DNA from: Tricholomella constricta
Taxonomy: Eukaryota > Basidiomycota > Agaricomycetes > Agaricales > Lyophyllaceae
Direction of reading: 5' to 3'
DNA length: 64,000 bases
Assembly (NCBI GenBank): GCA_013368375.1
Contig: JAACJP010000064.1
Location: 62,001 to 126,000, forward strand
Shown here: in pieces, positions 1 to 10,862 of the stretch
How the letters are laid out: every line of letters begins with the position of its first letter
Position numbering within the stretch: the stretch's first letter is position 1
Made by a program: the position numbers and the translations under genes
The notes under the pieces: generated by a model
Seen by the model: the letters and a program-made list of their open reading frames with translations, nothing else
The model's database searches: none
Told to the model about the DNA's origin: nothing

Positions 1-2
1 AC

Positions 3-1648
3 GAGAAGATTGCGTACTACAACGGCATCACCGACAACGACGACCACCCCAACCTCCTTTACCGGTCTGATCTCTTCACCAATCCCTTCCCCAAGCCCCA
101 GGGCAGATTCGCCAATCTCCGGACCAAGTCGCTTCGAGAAGTCTACGACACCTCGCTCAACAAGGTCTGGCACACTGTCGGTCCCGAGATCCGCGACGTG
201 GTGAAAGGTCGCAAGCTTCGCTATTCGTCCATCGACCCTGCCCGCTTTGTCACCTACGGAGAGGACGACGAGCAGACTCTTGGTCCTCCCGTCATTTGGG
301 TCGGTGTTCATCCCAACTCTACCTCTCCCGACACCGCCCACGAGGTCTCCCAGGATATTCTTGCTCTTCTCGCGCAGAATGGAGTCCAGGATGTCGTGGT
401 GGAGTGGCGTGAGGCCGTTTTGTTCAAGCTAACAGGTCCACCCCTCATGCGCGCGGTCGGCAGCCACAACCCTACCGCCCACGTCCGTCGTATCTTCACT
501 GCCATTCTCAACATTCCCCTCGCCACCGAGGAGAGGGAGACCGATGATGCCCAGGGTAGCCTCACTCTCTTCTTCCACGAATGCAAGGACAAGCACGGCA
601 ACCCCAGCGATAAGGTGTTGGGCGTCAGTAACTGCCACGTCCTCCGGAAGGACACCACCGTTGACTACGAATTCCAGGGGTCTGGCGCAGCTAAGCAGTA
701 TGTTCGTGTCAACGGAATGCGTCGCTTCCAGCAGGGCTTGGACGAAATCAGGACTCTCATTGACGACCACGGCATGATGGCCGACATCTACGCCGAAGGA
801 ATCGTCAGGTTGGAGGCGAAGCAGAACCGGGACAGCGATGACGATGAATCGCTTCGCAAAAAAAAAGACCTCTTGCTCAAGAGTCAAGAGGCTATCGCCA
901 AGCTCGAGGAATTCTATGGTGAGGTCAAGAACCAGTGGAGCGACATTGGGCTCCGCAACATCGGTCACGTTCGTTACGCCAAGGCCATCTCTGTCGACAT
1001 CGAGGGTGGAACACAGTATACGGAGGATTGGGGTGCTTTCGAAGTTGATGAGACGAAGGTCAAGGCCGAGTTTCAAGGCACATTTGTGGATCTGGGTGCG
1101 GTTTGACTCATTTTTATCATTTACTTTGTTTAACAAAACTTTATTCAGGAACTGACATTTCTCTTGACAAAGTGACCGCCATGTTCTATCCTCAGAGTAA
1201 TACTAGGACCACTTTCGAGTATCCCGACGATCGAAAGCTCAAGATCCAAGGCGTCGTCACGCACGAACTCCTCGCCAATCCTGACTTGTTCGACAGCGAG
1301 AACCGGCCCTGCCTTATCGTCGGAAAAGACGGTACCAAGACTGGCCTCACCTTCGGACGCTATGCGGGCCTCGAGTCCTTCCTCTGCGACGAACTCGGTG
1401 TTGAGTCCGTCGAGCTCGGAATCTACAACTGGGGGAAAAATTCGGGTGTCTTTGCAGGCAAAGGAGACTCTGGGGCCCTCGTCTGGGACGGCAATGGCCG
1501 TGTCGTTGGCCAACTCCACTCTGGTCAGTCGAAAGGCGGCTCAAGCAGCTCCCATGTCGCCTACGCCACCCCTGGCTGGTGGCTCCTGGAACGTATCAAG
1601 CTCCACTTTCCTTACGCCGTCTTCTTCCGCGACACCTGGTCTGCGTGA
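3..1648 (+). CDS. Trypsin-fold serine protease-like protein (5' partial, 2 exons)
   Basis: The frame is already open at base 3 and runs to 1095. An intron at 1096-1148 (gtgcgg...ttcag, 53 nt) splits a Gly codon, and exon 2 runs 1149-1648. I chose this donor because the stronger-looking GT at 1101 would break the frame. The product has a His in an SNCHVLR context (exon 1) and a nucleophile motif GDSGALVWD followed by GRVVGQLHSG (exon 2), the classic His and Ser neighbourhoods of the trypsin fold. Between them is a charged, probably coiled-coil insert (about 785-940). I could not place the catalytic Asp with confidence. No signal peptide can be judged because the N-terminus is outside the window. 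Similar proteins of unknown role are common in agaricomycetes. The substrate is unknown, and an inactive protease-like protein is possible. Confidence 0.7.
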
Positions 1649-2095
1649 GAACAACATTGTTGGCCTCCTGCCTTTGAGATGTCCACTTAGAGATGACTTT
1701 AATGAAGGAATCTGCTCAAAGCAATAGACAGCTTGTTGAAAATAGAATTATTGTGTACCATATGCTGCCATCATCTGACATTTTGCTCGTTACATGCAAT
1801 GTCCGGGCCGCTTGATTGTCATAGGCGAAAATTTGTTCTGACCACAGGCAAGTAGCGTGGTGAGAACATCTTTATTCGATTGCTACGGAGGTCTGGAAGT
1901 GAGTATGACTTTGGTGTTTTCTGGGGGTTATTAATATGAGCGGATTGCTGAAGATTTGCAGGAATTCAATCATGGGAGAAGCCGAGGTTTCTCAGGCCAT
2001 AGGAGACCAAGAGGGAGGGATTGATGAATAGAACTTCAGTGCAACACTTTGCGCGAAAGCTGTGAGATTATCTGGAACATACAACAATGATCCCG
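1649..2095. other. Intergenic spacer, nothing recognised
   Basis: This stretch separates the ends of two convergent genes. I see no open frame of note, repeat or RNA gene, only AT-richer sequence suited to 3' untranslated regions. Confidence 0.5.
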
Positions 2096-3007
2096 CTATG
2101 TAGTATCCATCGCGTCCCCACCGACAAACGTGATCTGCTCATTGACGACGAGATCGCGCACATTCTCGGTCTTCCACGCGGTGGTGCCACGGCGGAAGTA
2201 CTTGCGCTCCTTCTGCACGCGCATGTTGGGCATCTCGACGTTCCGCAGCATCTCAGTGTGCGAAGCGGTGATGATGCAGGCGTCGATGTTTGAGCCGGAG
2301 CCGAGATCGTTGAAGATACCGGCGGAGATGGCGGCTTTCACGAGGTTGAGGGCATCTTCGCGCTATGGAGATAGATTTAACCATGCGGGTGATGAGGGCT
2401 AGTAGTTATAGGGTACGTACCTCCATGTTCGCTCGCCAGCCGCTTTCAAAAACGGCCATGGCGGCTAGACTACCTGAGCCCATCGTCACGTACGGGAGCT
2501 TGTCGGTGGAACCGTGTGGGTGGATTGTGAAGAGGTGGGGACCTGTGGCGTCTACTCCTCCAAGAACAAGTGCTGCACCTACTTGGCCCTGGTATCTATT
2601 GTGACTGCTGCTCTAGTTCGATTCGTGGTCGAGAAAGATGTGTTACGCACCTGAAGAGCATCTGCTTCAGCATCGTCATCGCCGTGACTACCCGCGGTTT
2701 GGAACCAGTCGAGAGCGCGTGCAACTCCATGTTTGATGAAATCAGGGCGGTGGTGAATTCAGTGTCTGCTGCCGTGCCAGCACCACAGCAACGAATGGAC
2801 TCGGTGATGTGGTGGATCTGAAAAGGACATGGTCAGGAAGGTTGCAAGAGCGAGGTGAACGCGCGTCCTGGCATACCTTTTCGCAGTTCTTGTCCGCGAC
2901 GATGGGTCCCTCTGTCGCTCGCGTATCGGCACCGAGGACTATTCCATCTTTGAAAAGGCATCCGACGATCGTGGTACCTGTGCTTGTGGCTTTGGGAAGA
3001 GGCCAGG
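2096..3007 (-). pseudogene. pup1: 20S proteasome subunit beta-2 (Pup1), first exon missing
   Basis: Four exons splice in frame: 3007-2877, 2817-2651, 2595-2421 and 2362-2096 (stop). The product starts at [15 protein letters not shown], where the Thr after STG is the mature N-terminal nucleophile of the trypsin-like beta-2 subunit. It continues with [41 protein letters not shown] and [12 protein letters not shown], all beta-2 hallmarks, for about 245 residues with no stop or frameshift. The short N-terminal exon encoding the start of the propeptide is not found. Upstream of the acceptor at 3008-3010 there are only about 100 nt of GTG-repeat-rich sequence before the LINE begins. Either the gene was truncated when the LINE inserted, or exon 1 lies elsewhere. 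An intact copy must exist elsewhere because the subunit is essential in fungi. Family identity is very secure; non-functionality is inferred. Confidence 0.85.
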
Positions 3008-3139
3008 CTATACGGTCATAATGATGTACCTGGGTTGTGGTGGCCACCGCGGGCACCTGCCGGTGACGTGCACGTGACCGGCTTCCCGCGCACCACCACC
3101 ACCACCACCACAACACAATCCAATGCAATTCTAGTCCCA

Positions 3140-6100
3140 CTCTAATTTATAACACCTCAGCTTTCTTCTGAACCACTTCACGAAATTAACTCTGACTCCA
3201 CAAGTCAAAAGAAAATGCCGTTTGTACCGGGACCGCTCCAACCCCCTGCTGTCTCAGATGAACGCCCCGACTCTCCCCCTCCCATTTTCGACCCATCCAC
3301 CCGCCCCTTCACCGGGCTAGAGCTCACTATATCTGGGCTCGACCGCACCGGCCCCCAATCCGCCATGGACCACTTGAAAAGAATTGTCGCCGGACTCGTT
3401 GAACACGGCCAGGACCTCCCTGACCTGGAGATCACTCCGGGATCCTACCGCACTGCTCAAGACCACATTGACTATGCGACAGTCTCCCTCACTGGGCCTC
3501 TCAAATCCTCACCTCGCCCGGATGTCCTGGAATTCGTGCGCAGGACCCTGGACAACGTCGACGGCATCACGGCCCTTTGGCGCATCCAACACGGTCCGGA
3601 CAAAAGTCGCCAGCTCGCATTCAGCACCCAGAACAGACAGGACGCCTCCGCACTCAAAGACAGGCTCGACAGCATATTCCGCCACCAACATCATGAAGTC
3701 CAAGCCACCACCGTAGCGAAGTCCGGCTCCCGGGTAACTTACACCTTCGCGCACCGCAGGTCCGTCGAGGACATCCTCGCCAACAAGCCGGTGCTCGAGA
3801 ACAGAACCGGAGGTGGTACAGTTACCCTTACCCCAATTGTGCCTCGCTATGTTCAGCCCCAGTACGGTCTCGAGGTCGCCGTCACTAACGTTGGCGGCTA
3901 TCCGCAGGCACAGGTCATCATCGACTCATACATTAGGTCGAAGTATGGTATCGATGCCTGGCGGAGCAGCCGGCTCGAACAAGACGGGACGATTTATACC
4001 GTCATCCTTCGAGACCCTGACATTACCACCTCCTTCCTCACAGATCCTGTTGAAGCTTTCCCGGACGTTAACGAGGCCTTCAAGCCCAACAAACCGGACT
4101 ACCTGTACAATCTCAACACCGCCAGCCTCCCCACCATCCGATCCGCCGTCCGCGCTACCAGTGAAGAATCCCCGTTTGTTCGCCAGCAACTCGACACCCT
4201 CAACATGCAAGTCCAAACACTGGCACAAACAATCGGCAAAATAACACTCGACCACCATGACCTGGTCGAAGCCATGAGAGTCGCACAGGACCGATATACT
4301 AACATGTTTACCAATTCGGTCATCTTTCAGATGAAGCTGTCGCAACAACTCCTCGCTCAGGGCGAACTCAGCAGCTTACGCAACTCCATCTCGACCGCCC
4401 AGCTGCTCCTCTCACTCGCCACCTCTGAAGCTCAACGCGAAAGCGTGGCACAACATATCCGCGATCTCAACCAACGGGTCGTGGAGGAGCAGCGCAATGT
4501 TGCCGAGCTTCGGAGGTCTGCCGACACCTTCCTGAACTCTCTCCTCCCCTCTACCATGTCTGCAACTGACATCTTGACGCTCCCCGCTCAGCCTCCGCTC
4601 ACCCCACCAGGTCTTCCCGCCCCGGCTCGCCCACCTCATCCTACCTCCCTACCACCCGAGAACATAGCGGAGCAAGCCTCGCCTCTGGCATCCTCCTCCA
4701 AGAAAAGACCTCGCCATGACACTGACGGCACCGACGGTGCTCGTTCTCAAACCTCTTTACTTTCCTCCCTCCAAAACCCTGACACTATGGAGGTCGATCC
4801 ATCCTTCCACCCAACCACGTCATCTCAGGTAAGTCTCTCCTCACCGTCTTCACTCGCCTTCAACGTCCTTAATCGGCAAGTAAAATCGGGAGCCTCTGTC
4901 TCTCGTCAAAAGTCCCCTCACTACGGGGACCTCGTGTATCATGACCATTCACGGTCTACACCCTCTCGATCCTTGCGTTTCCTGCCCCAAAACTACCTTC
5001 ATGACTACTTTTCTTCTTCTCTACCTTCCTGCTCAGCTCTTCGCCACTATGCGCTCCATACTTCTTCGTTTACACTTATCTCCCTACCGACTCTTTTTCT
5101 TAATAATCTCCTTACTACCTTTCCCTTCGGTGGCGCCTCCCCTTATCCCATGGGGTCACGACCAACCGCCCCAAAAAGATACTCTTTCAGGGCCCATCGC
5201 CCGAGATTCCTTTTCTCTTTTCTCATCTTTTTCCTCCTTTTCTCTCTCTTCCTCTCCTCTACGTGTGTTCGCGCCTCCTTTACCCCCATGGGGTCAGGCT
5301 CTGCTGTCTTTCGAACCGTGGCTATCAATGCGAACGGTTTCGCAGATCCTATGAAAATTTCCGCCATCTCCGACATGATGAATTCAGTCAAGCCCAATGC
5401 TTTCGTCATAGGCGAAACCAAAAGCCCTCACAGGGTTTCCTCCCGTCTCAATCTGCGCGACTATTCTGTCCATGAGAATCCGGGTAAACCAGCTGGTCAC
5501 CGTAATCGCGGGAAATGGGGTGTAATTGTCGGCGTCCATCGCAGTATTTCCTGCGGCTCTCCTGTTCCCTTGCCCCCTTCTCTCGATGGCCGAGCTGTTG
5601 CCCTCGACTTGATTATCCCGACTGCTAACAATCAAGGTTTCATCCACAGACTAATCGGAATCTACGCCCCTTGGGACCCTGGCACAGAACCCCATCAGTT
5701 TTGGCCCGATATTGCTGATATATGCAACTCAACGCCCCATTCTTGGTCGCTGCACGGCGATTTCAACGCGACCACTGCGTTCTCCGAATCTTCGGCCTCA
5801 ACCCATCGATTGTCGAACTCTCGCGTCGCCTACTCAACCTTTCTTCGGGTGACGGCTGGAGTCGACCTTTGGGCCCAGATCCCCGACCGCCACTTCAACG
5901 ACACTTATACTTACAAAGGCCACAACTCAGACCCAGACGATCCTGACTTCACCTCGGCTCATGTTCGATCCATAATTGATCGCGCTGCAGCCTCGGCCGT
6001 CGGGACTGTCTCCGGGACCATCTCCACCCTCCCTAACTTTATTCCCTCTACTGATCACATCCCTATCCTCTCCCACCTAGTCCTCGCTTCGCCTCTCACA

Positions 6101-9100
6101 AGTCAGGGCGCTCCTTCAGTGCCATCAGAAATCCCACCCTCTACTTACGCTCCCCGCTTCCGTTTTCCACATAGGTCTCAATCGCAAAGGTTCCACCACT
6201 TCTCAGCTGCTGTGGATCAACGACTGGACAGCGGTAACCTTGAAGAGCTCCCAGTCCTCGACGATCCCACATTCGACGCGGTGTACCACCAAATGACAGA
6301 TATCCTCTTACAAGCCGCCGCTGAATCCTTCGATCTGCCCAAGCCGCCCACCAACACATCAACCAAACCCACAAACTCCACCATCCGCGTCATCATTCGG
6401 GAACTCCACCGCATCAACCGCCTGATATCTGCGCTCAACACCCTTCTATCCACGGGGGTCGATCGGTATCCTTGTACCCCTTGGGCGCCCCGGTACTACG
6501 CCTCCTTCATGGCCTCAACCCAAACAAACCACTCAACCGAAGACTTCCGACAATATCTCAAACTCCTGCGACGACAACTCCACCGGATACGTTATGCTGA
6601 AGAACGTGAATGTCGTCGTCAGACCTTGTTCAAACAGTCCTCTGGCAAAATCTCCGCCGTCCTGAAAGGAGGGTCTGCGAAGCTCCTATTCCCCCGCCAC
6701 TTCTCATGTCTGCCTCTCGCACTCTCTGCTAACCCTTCGTCCGATCCGGACACAATCTCTACAGGTCCTGACCATGTCAAATCAATCACTCAACAATACT
6801 TTACCCGCCTTTACCATCGCGTCCCCCGCACTCCGCAACAAAAACCCTGGATGGAAACTCCCTCGGTCCAAAATGTCGCCGAACGCACTGCTGCTGACCC
6901 CTTTACTTGGCCGCAACCCCTTAACCTCACCGCCCTCCGGTCCCTCCTCTCCCGGGGCAATGCCCGCCCAACTCCGGGCCCGGATGGATGGGAAAAATGG
7001 TTCATCAAGCGCCTCTCCGACCGTGCGCTCAACATTGTCCTCCGACTCGCCAATTACACCATCCTCCATTCCCACTTTCCGCCATCCGTCAAGAGCACGA
7101 ACATCTCTACGATACACAAACGTGGACCGCCCATCTTCCTTTCCAATTATCGTGGTATTGCCTGTAACAATTTCCTACTTAACTTACCATTTGCGTGGCT
7201 AAATACTCTCCTTGGGCCCTATGTTGCGAAGCATAACATCATCCCGGAATGCCAGATAGCGACTCAGCCCGGGGTCCAGGGACGAGACCTCATCTCCTTC
7301 ATTTCCCAGATCCAGAAGCACGCTGACCGAACTCGGACACCCCTATATATTCTTCAACGTGACCAGAAGAAGGGGTTCGACATGCTCCAGCCTGACGGGT
7401 TTTATGACGCCGTTACTGCGTACGGCTTGCCCCAATCCATCACTGACCTCGATAGATCCTCACAACACCAAGTCCCGTACCGGGTCAAAACCGCCTACGG
7501 GTTCACCGAACCGTTCATCGTTGACGGTGTCACCAAGCAGGGCGGCTCCCTTTCACCCCTCAAATGTACCCTGACTACCAGCCTCGGCAGTCGCTGGTTG
7601 TCTGACCTACAACGTAACCAACCGGGTGAACTTCACATCAAAACCATTAACCATGCTCGCCTCAACGCCCCTCATGTCCCATCCGAAGTCTCCGACCTTC
7701 GGGTCTCCATGATCGAAGCCATGGATGATAGCTTGCTCCTATACTCTTCACTTCCCTTACTCTTATCCATAGCCAGACATGCGGACCGCTTCCAGGCCAC
7801 ATACGGCTGGGAGACCGAATGGCGCAAGAGCGCATTATATGCCTACAATTCCCCGCTTTACCCCAACTCTTCCCCCAATCCTACAATTTCCATCCCTTCC
7901 GTTGATTTTGCTAACCCCTCCAGCCCGTCGACGCTCTACAACGATGTTCGCGTCACAACATCCCACACCGTTTTCCTCCGAGTTCCGATCGACAAACCGG
8001 AACTGCACTTCCAACACTTGCTCGACATCGTCTCTGACTTTAATTTCCCCCTTTTACACCGACGTTTGCCGCTAACCGCTTTACGCCGATTAATCTCTCA
8101 ATGCTTGATCTCTAAAATACGGCCCCTCCTCGCCTTCCAACCCCTGACGGAGGAGCTCGCACGGAAACTTGACCTTGCCATCGCCCACAAGGTTCATGAG
8201 TATCTCGGGTTTCCGTTCCAGTTTAATTCGCTTCTGTTATTCACCCCCCTGTCCCTTCGTGGCTTTGATTTCCCCTCCGTTGTCCTACTAAACAGTGCAC
8301 TCGCAGCGTCCGGAGTCCAACGGGACCTCAACCATCACATCCATCCGTTCCGCCAAATGGCCCTCGTCACTCTCGGTGACTGGTCCTGCCAACTGAACGG
8401 GTGTGTCTCGCCGTTTGCGGCCTCACGGCCCCTTCGGCACCCGTCCCCTCACTACACCGCTAAACAAATACCCGTTGCATGGGTTGTTGCTCGCTCCGTT
8501 CTTGCTAACCTTCATATTTCTCTACTCTCCACAGATCATTCACACATCCTTAACGGCTCCGTCAACATCCTACACCTATACAACCTCTGCCGCGCCCAAT
8601 CCGCCTTTGACCTACCACACGATTTCATTCCAATTCGAACTTTCACCAACTTCGCACGATACGGCTTCACCCTCCTCGAGCACTTTGGCCGATGGTCCTA
8701 CGATACTTCTTTACTTCTCCCCATTGCCTTCCAACCTCATCCCCTCTTCACCCACCCTAACTCTTGTCTCCGGCGCGATTGGCCCTTATTTACCACCTGG
8801 TTACAGTCCCTTTCCTCGTTCCTGCCGGCCCTTTCTTTCCCGGATCCCTCCCTATTGCTCCCTCGGCCCACCCGTCAAAAGCTTTCAGAAGATCTTCTCG
8901 TCGCACACCTTCAAAATGCCCCATCCCTGTTCACTCATCAGGCTCCCGACACCCTCTACGCGTCGGATGCCTCCATGATCTCCAACCACTTTACTCCCAA
9001 CCTTCCCTTTTCCTCCGTTACATTTGCCGTCGTTGCTAACAATTCTGTCCTCTCATTATCGCTCTCTAGCTTCAGAAAATCCGCCTCCATTTTGACCGGC

Positions 9101-10340
9101 GAAGCCTATGGCATCGCCGCCGCTTACGTTCTCGCCCTTCACCATCACACTCAACGGCCCTCAAGTCAAGACATCACCCTTTACACCGACCACCTCGCCT
9201 CCGTCAAAACCATAACATCTCCCACCCATTCCCTGCCCCATAACCTCGCTCGCAAGCCCTCCCGCTCCATATATCGCTGGATCGCCGACCTTCACTCCCG
9301 CTCCCTCCATCTCGGTCTTCGCATTGACCTGTCCCACGTCAAAGCTCACACCACTTCCCAGTCACCACCTGCGCAACTTAATCGACTTGCCGATCACGTC
9401 GCTACGTCTACCCAGAAAACATTACTTCCCCTCCCCTCCGCCCCTCCACCTACCTTCTATATGGATGCATTCTCCGCCTTTACCACCTACGACGGGTGGA
9501 TCGAGACCGATCTCATTCGTTATATCCAAAACGCCTTAGCTACTTCATCCTATCTTCATACTCCCTCCCTCAATCACTACTCATCCTTACTTTACGATCA
9601 TAGGGCTCCCCCGGACTTCCCCTACACCCGATCAACCTCCTCCTTCTCGGCCGTCGTCCAACTTTACCTCCGTGCCCACCAGCTCGACACAGCGTCACGC
9701 CTATCTGCCCGCTTACGATCAGGTGAACAGCCTTACTGTAGGTTCGGATGTGCATCACTCGAAGATGCTCGCCACATCTTCGTTCGCTGTCCTCGCTTCT
9801 CATCATTACGCGACGACGCGAACAAAACCATCGTCTCGGCCACCAGCACGCTATTCGATGTCTTCGGTGTCCCTGCCCAATACCAATCTTGCGCTCTTGA
9901 GCATGCGTGTACTATCTCGCACGACTCACAGAGTTGGCCCACGGGCTACACCATGTACTACTACGGTGTCCTACCCGACATCGATGATATCACGCGTGAC
10001 CTAAACCTCACATCCCTCCCCTCCCTTAAGGTCGAACGCCTGCGACTCCGTATTGCGGCAACCTGGCACACGACCCTTATCCGTCTAGCTGGTCGAATCT
10101 GGGGGATTGTGAAACGTGCGTCCTCACCCTCCCCTCCGTCTTCTCCCGAAAATCGTAACCGGAAGCCCCTGATCTCCCTTCCACCTCATCTCTCGTACAT
10201 TTCTTTGCTCACTAAATCTCAAAAATTCTCTATTGTTACTTCTCCTACATAACCCTCCCCCTCCTCCTCCTACCCCCATCTCGACGAGTCGACGAGGTTT
10301 TTCAAAAACCTGAGTTACTTACGTAACGTAGTCGACCAAA
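3140..10340 (+). mobile_element. LINE-type non-LTR retrotransposon
   Basis: The element is defined by its single long ORF (3215-10252) with endonuclease, reverse transcriptase and RNase H regions. The 5' end lies between the truncated beta-2 gene and the ATG at 3215. The 3' end follows the stop codon within about 100 bases: a C-rich stretch is followed by an A/T-rich tail of short TACTAAA-like units near 10340-10370. No target-site duplication was found, so both limits are approximate. Confidence 0.7.
3215..10252 (+). CDS. LINE polyprotein: ORF1-like region, AP endonuclease, reverse transcriptase, RNase H, zinc knuckle
   Basis: One uninterrupted frame of 2345 codons. Residues 1 to about 530 are a gag/ORF1-like part with a probable coiled coil (about 320-430). 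Residues about 530-690 are Pro/Ser- then Phe/Leu-rich and look like a linker. From about 694 an APE-like endonuclease begins (AINANGF, then GETKSPH and HGDFNATT). The RT has TPGPDGWEKWF, QRDQKKGFDM, KQGGSLSPLK and the catalytic box as AMDD rather than the usual YADD/FADD. RNase H follows (LYASDAS, GEAYGIA, LYTDHLASVK, HVKAHT at about 1910-2060). A CX3CX7HX4C zinc knuckle lies near 2175-2190. Domain order matches Tad1-like fungal LINEs. Fusion of the two ORFs into one frame, without a stop at the junction, is unusual but not unique. The intact frame suggests a recent insertion. Confidence 0.85.
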   Translation: MPFVPGPLQPPAVSDERPDSPPPIFDPSTRPFTGLELTISGLDRTGPQSAMDHLKRIVAGLVEHGQDLPDLEITPGSYRTAQDHIDYATVSLTGPLKSSPRPDVLEFVRRTLDNVDGITALWRIQHGPDKSRQLAFSTQNRQDASALKDRLDSIFRHQHHEVQATTVAKSGSRVTYTFAHRRSVEDILANKPVLENRTGGGTVTLTPIVPRYVQPQYGLEVAVTNVGGYPQAQVIIDSYIRSKYGIDAWRSSRLEQDGTIYTVILRDPDITTSFLTDPVEAFPDVNEAFKPNKPDYLYNLNTASLPTIRSAVRATSEESPFVRQQLDTLNMQVQTLAQTIGKITLDHHDLVEAMRVAQDRYTNMFTNSVIFQMKLSQQLLAQGELSSLRNSISTAQLLLSLATSEAQRESVAQHIRDLNQRVVEEQRNVAELRRSADTFLNSLLPSTMSATDILTLPAQPPLTPPGLPAPARPPHPTSLPPENIAEQASPLASSSKKRPRHDTDGTDGARSQTSLLSSLQNPDTMEVDPSFHPTTSSQVSLSSPSSLAFNVLNRQVKSGASVSRQKSPHYGDLVYHDHSRSTPSRSLRFLPQNYLHDYFSSSLPSCSALRHYALHTSSFTLISLPTLFLNNLLTTFPFGGASPYPMGSRPTAPKRYSFRAHRPRFLFSFLIFFLLFSLFLSSTCVRASFTPMGSGSAVFRTVAINANGFADPMKISAISDMMNSVKPNAFVIGETKSPHRVSSRLNLRDYSVHENPGKPAGHRNRGKWGVIVGVHRSISCGSPVPLPPSLDGRAVALDLIIPTANNQGFIHRLIGIYAPWDPGTEPHQFWPDIADICNSTPHSWSLHGDFNATTAFSESSASTHRLSNSRVAYSTFLRVTAGVDLWAQIPDRHFNDTYTYKGHNSDPDDPDFTSAHVRSIIDRAAASAVGTVSGTISTLPNFIPSTDHIPILSHLVLASPLTSQGAPSVPSEIPPSTYAPRFRFPHRSQSQRFHHFSAAVDQRLDSGNLEELPVLDDPTFDAVYHQMTDILLQAAAESFDLPKPPTNTSTKPTNSTIRVIIRELHRINRLISALNTLLSTGVDRYPCTPWAPRYYASFMASTQTNHSTEDFRQYLKLLRRQLHRIRYAEERECRRQTLFKQSSGKISAVLKGGSAKLLFPRHFSCLPLALSANPSSDPDTISTGPDHVKSITQQYFTRLYHRVPRTPQQKPWMETPSVQNVAERTAADPFTWPQPLNLTALRSLLSRGNARPTPGPDGWEKWFIKRLSDRALNIVLRLANYTILHSHFPPSVKSTNISTIHKRGPPIFLSNYRGIACNNFLLNLPFAWLNTLLGPYVAKHNIIPECQIATQPGVQGRDLISFISQIQKHADRTRTPLYILQRDQKKGFDMLQPDGFYDAVTAYGLPQSITDLDRSSQHQVPYRVKTAYGFTEPFIVDGVTKQGGSLSPLKCTLTTSLGSRWLSDLQRNQPGELHIKTINHARLNAPHVPSEVSDLRVSMIEAMDDSLLLYSSLPLLLSIARHADRFQATYGWETEWRKSALYAYNSPLYPNSSPNPTISIPSVDFANPSSPSTLYNDVRVTTSHTVFLRVPIDKPELHFQHLLDIVSDFNFPLLHRRLPLTALRRLISQCLISKIRPLLAFQPLTEELARKLDLAIAHKVHEYLGFPFQFNSLLLFTPLSLRGFDFPSVVLLNSALAASGVQRDLNHHIHPFRQMALVTLGDWSCQLNGCVSPFAASRPLRHPSPHYTAKQIPVAWVVARSVLANLHISLLSTDHSHILNGSVNILHLYNLCRAQSAFDLPHDFIPIRTFTNFARYGFTLLEHFGRWSYDTSLLLPIAFQPHPLFTHPNSCLRRDWPLFTTWLQSLSSFLPALSFPDPSLLLPRPTRQKLSEDLLVAHLQNAPSLFTHQAPDTLYASDASMISNHFTPNLPFSSVTFAVVANNSVLSLSLSSFRKSASILTGEAYGIAAAYVLALHHHTQRPSSQDITLYTDHLASVKTITSPTHSLPHNLARKPSRSIYRWIADLHSRSLHLGLRIDLSHVKAHTTSQSPPAQLNRLADHVATSTQKTLLPLPSAPPPTFYMDAFSAFTTYDGWIETDLIRYIQNALATSSYLHTPSLNHYSSLLYDHRAPPDFPYTRSTSSFSAVVQLYLRAHQLDTASRLSARLRSGEQPYCRFGCASLEDARHIFVRCPRFSSLRDDANKTIVSATSTLFDVFGVPAQYQSCALEHACTISHDSQSWPTGYTMYYYGVLPDIDDITRDLNLTSLPSLKVERLRLRIAATWHTTLIRLAGRIWGIVKRASSPSPPSSPENRNRKPLISLPPHLSYISLLTKSQKFSIVTSPT

Positions 10341-10862
10341 TACATACTAAATACTAAATACCAAAATCTCATGTCTGGGAACGTCGCCGAGACGCACCAC
10401 CCGTCGACCGTATACACCCCGGAAGAGGCAAGGTCTCACTTGTTGGAAGTGCCGATGGGAGAGAACGAGGAACCTTCGTTCGAGCAGTGTTCGATCGAAG
10501 GAAGCCGGTGAGTACCAATGTCTTCAAACGAGCGTTTGATTGACTTGGGGGGGCCGCAGGTTATCTTCTATTTAGATTGTGTTCGTTTTATTCAATCTAT
10601 TCGACTATTCGATCTCTTCGAACTCGCCGAACACGAAAGACCAAGGCTGATTGAAGTGTTTGGCGGGGTCGATCATCGCAAACGACGTCGGCGCGTGCGA
10701 TCGAAGGTATCGCAGCCACTGGACCCCGTCTAACCCCCGATCGAGCGATCGCCTGTTTCGTTTTCTTCGAGAGCGATGTGGGAGGCGTCTCAGCTGCGTC
10801 TCAGCTTGTTGCCCGTCTCCCGTTGTTTTCTGTTCCAGTGACAACACATCTAGCCCGGTACC
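10253..10862. other. LINE 3' tail and spacer; possible short coding exon
   Basis: After the LINE tail, an ATG at 10371 opens a 45-codon stretch that ends at a good donor (gtgagt at 10508). I could not link it by splicing to the gene starting at 10863. It may be the first exon of that gene or a remnant. The rest (10509-10862) shows nothing else. Confidence 0.35.

Noticed and set aside
429..1136. 235-codon minus-strand frame
   Set aside because: Lies opposite the protease-like gene, with no recognisable motif; the plus strand has the motifs and intron.
3060..3140. Coding start of the beta-2 gene in the GTG-repeat stretch (Trp run)
   Set aside because: A run of Trp codons is a by-product of the repeat and no natural propeptide start is present.
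4829..5297. Possible intron in the LINE ORF (gtaagt donor)
   Set aside because: The best acceptor shifts the reading frame, and the frame is open without splicing.
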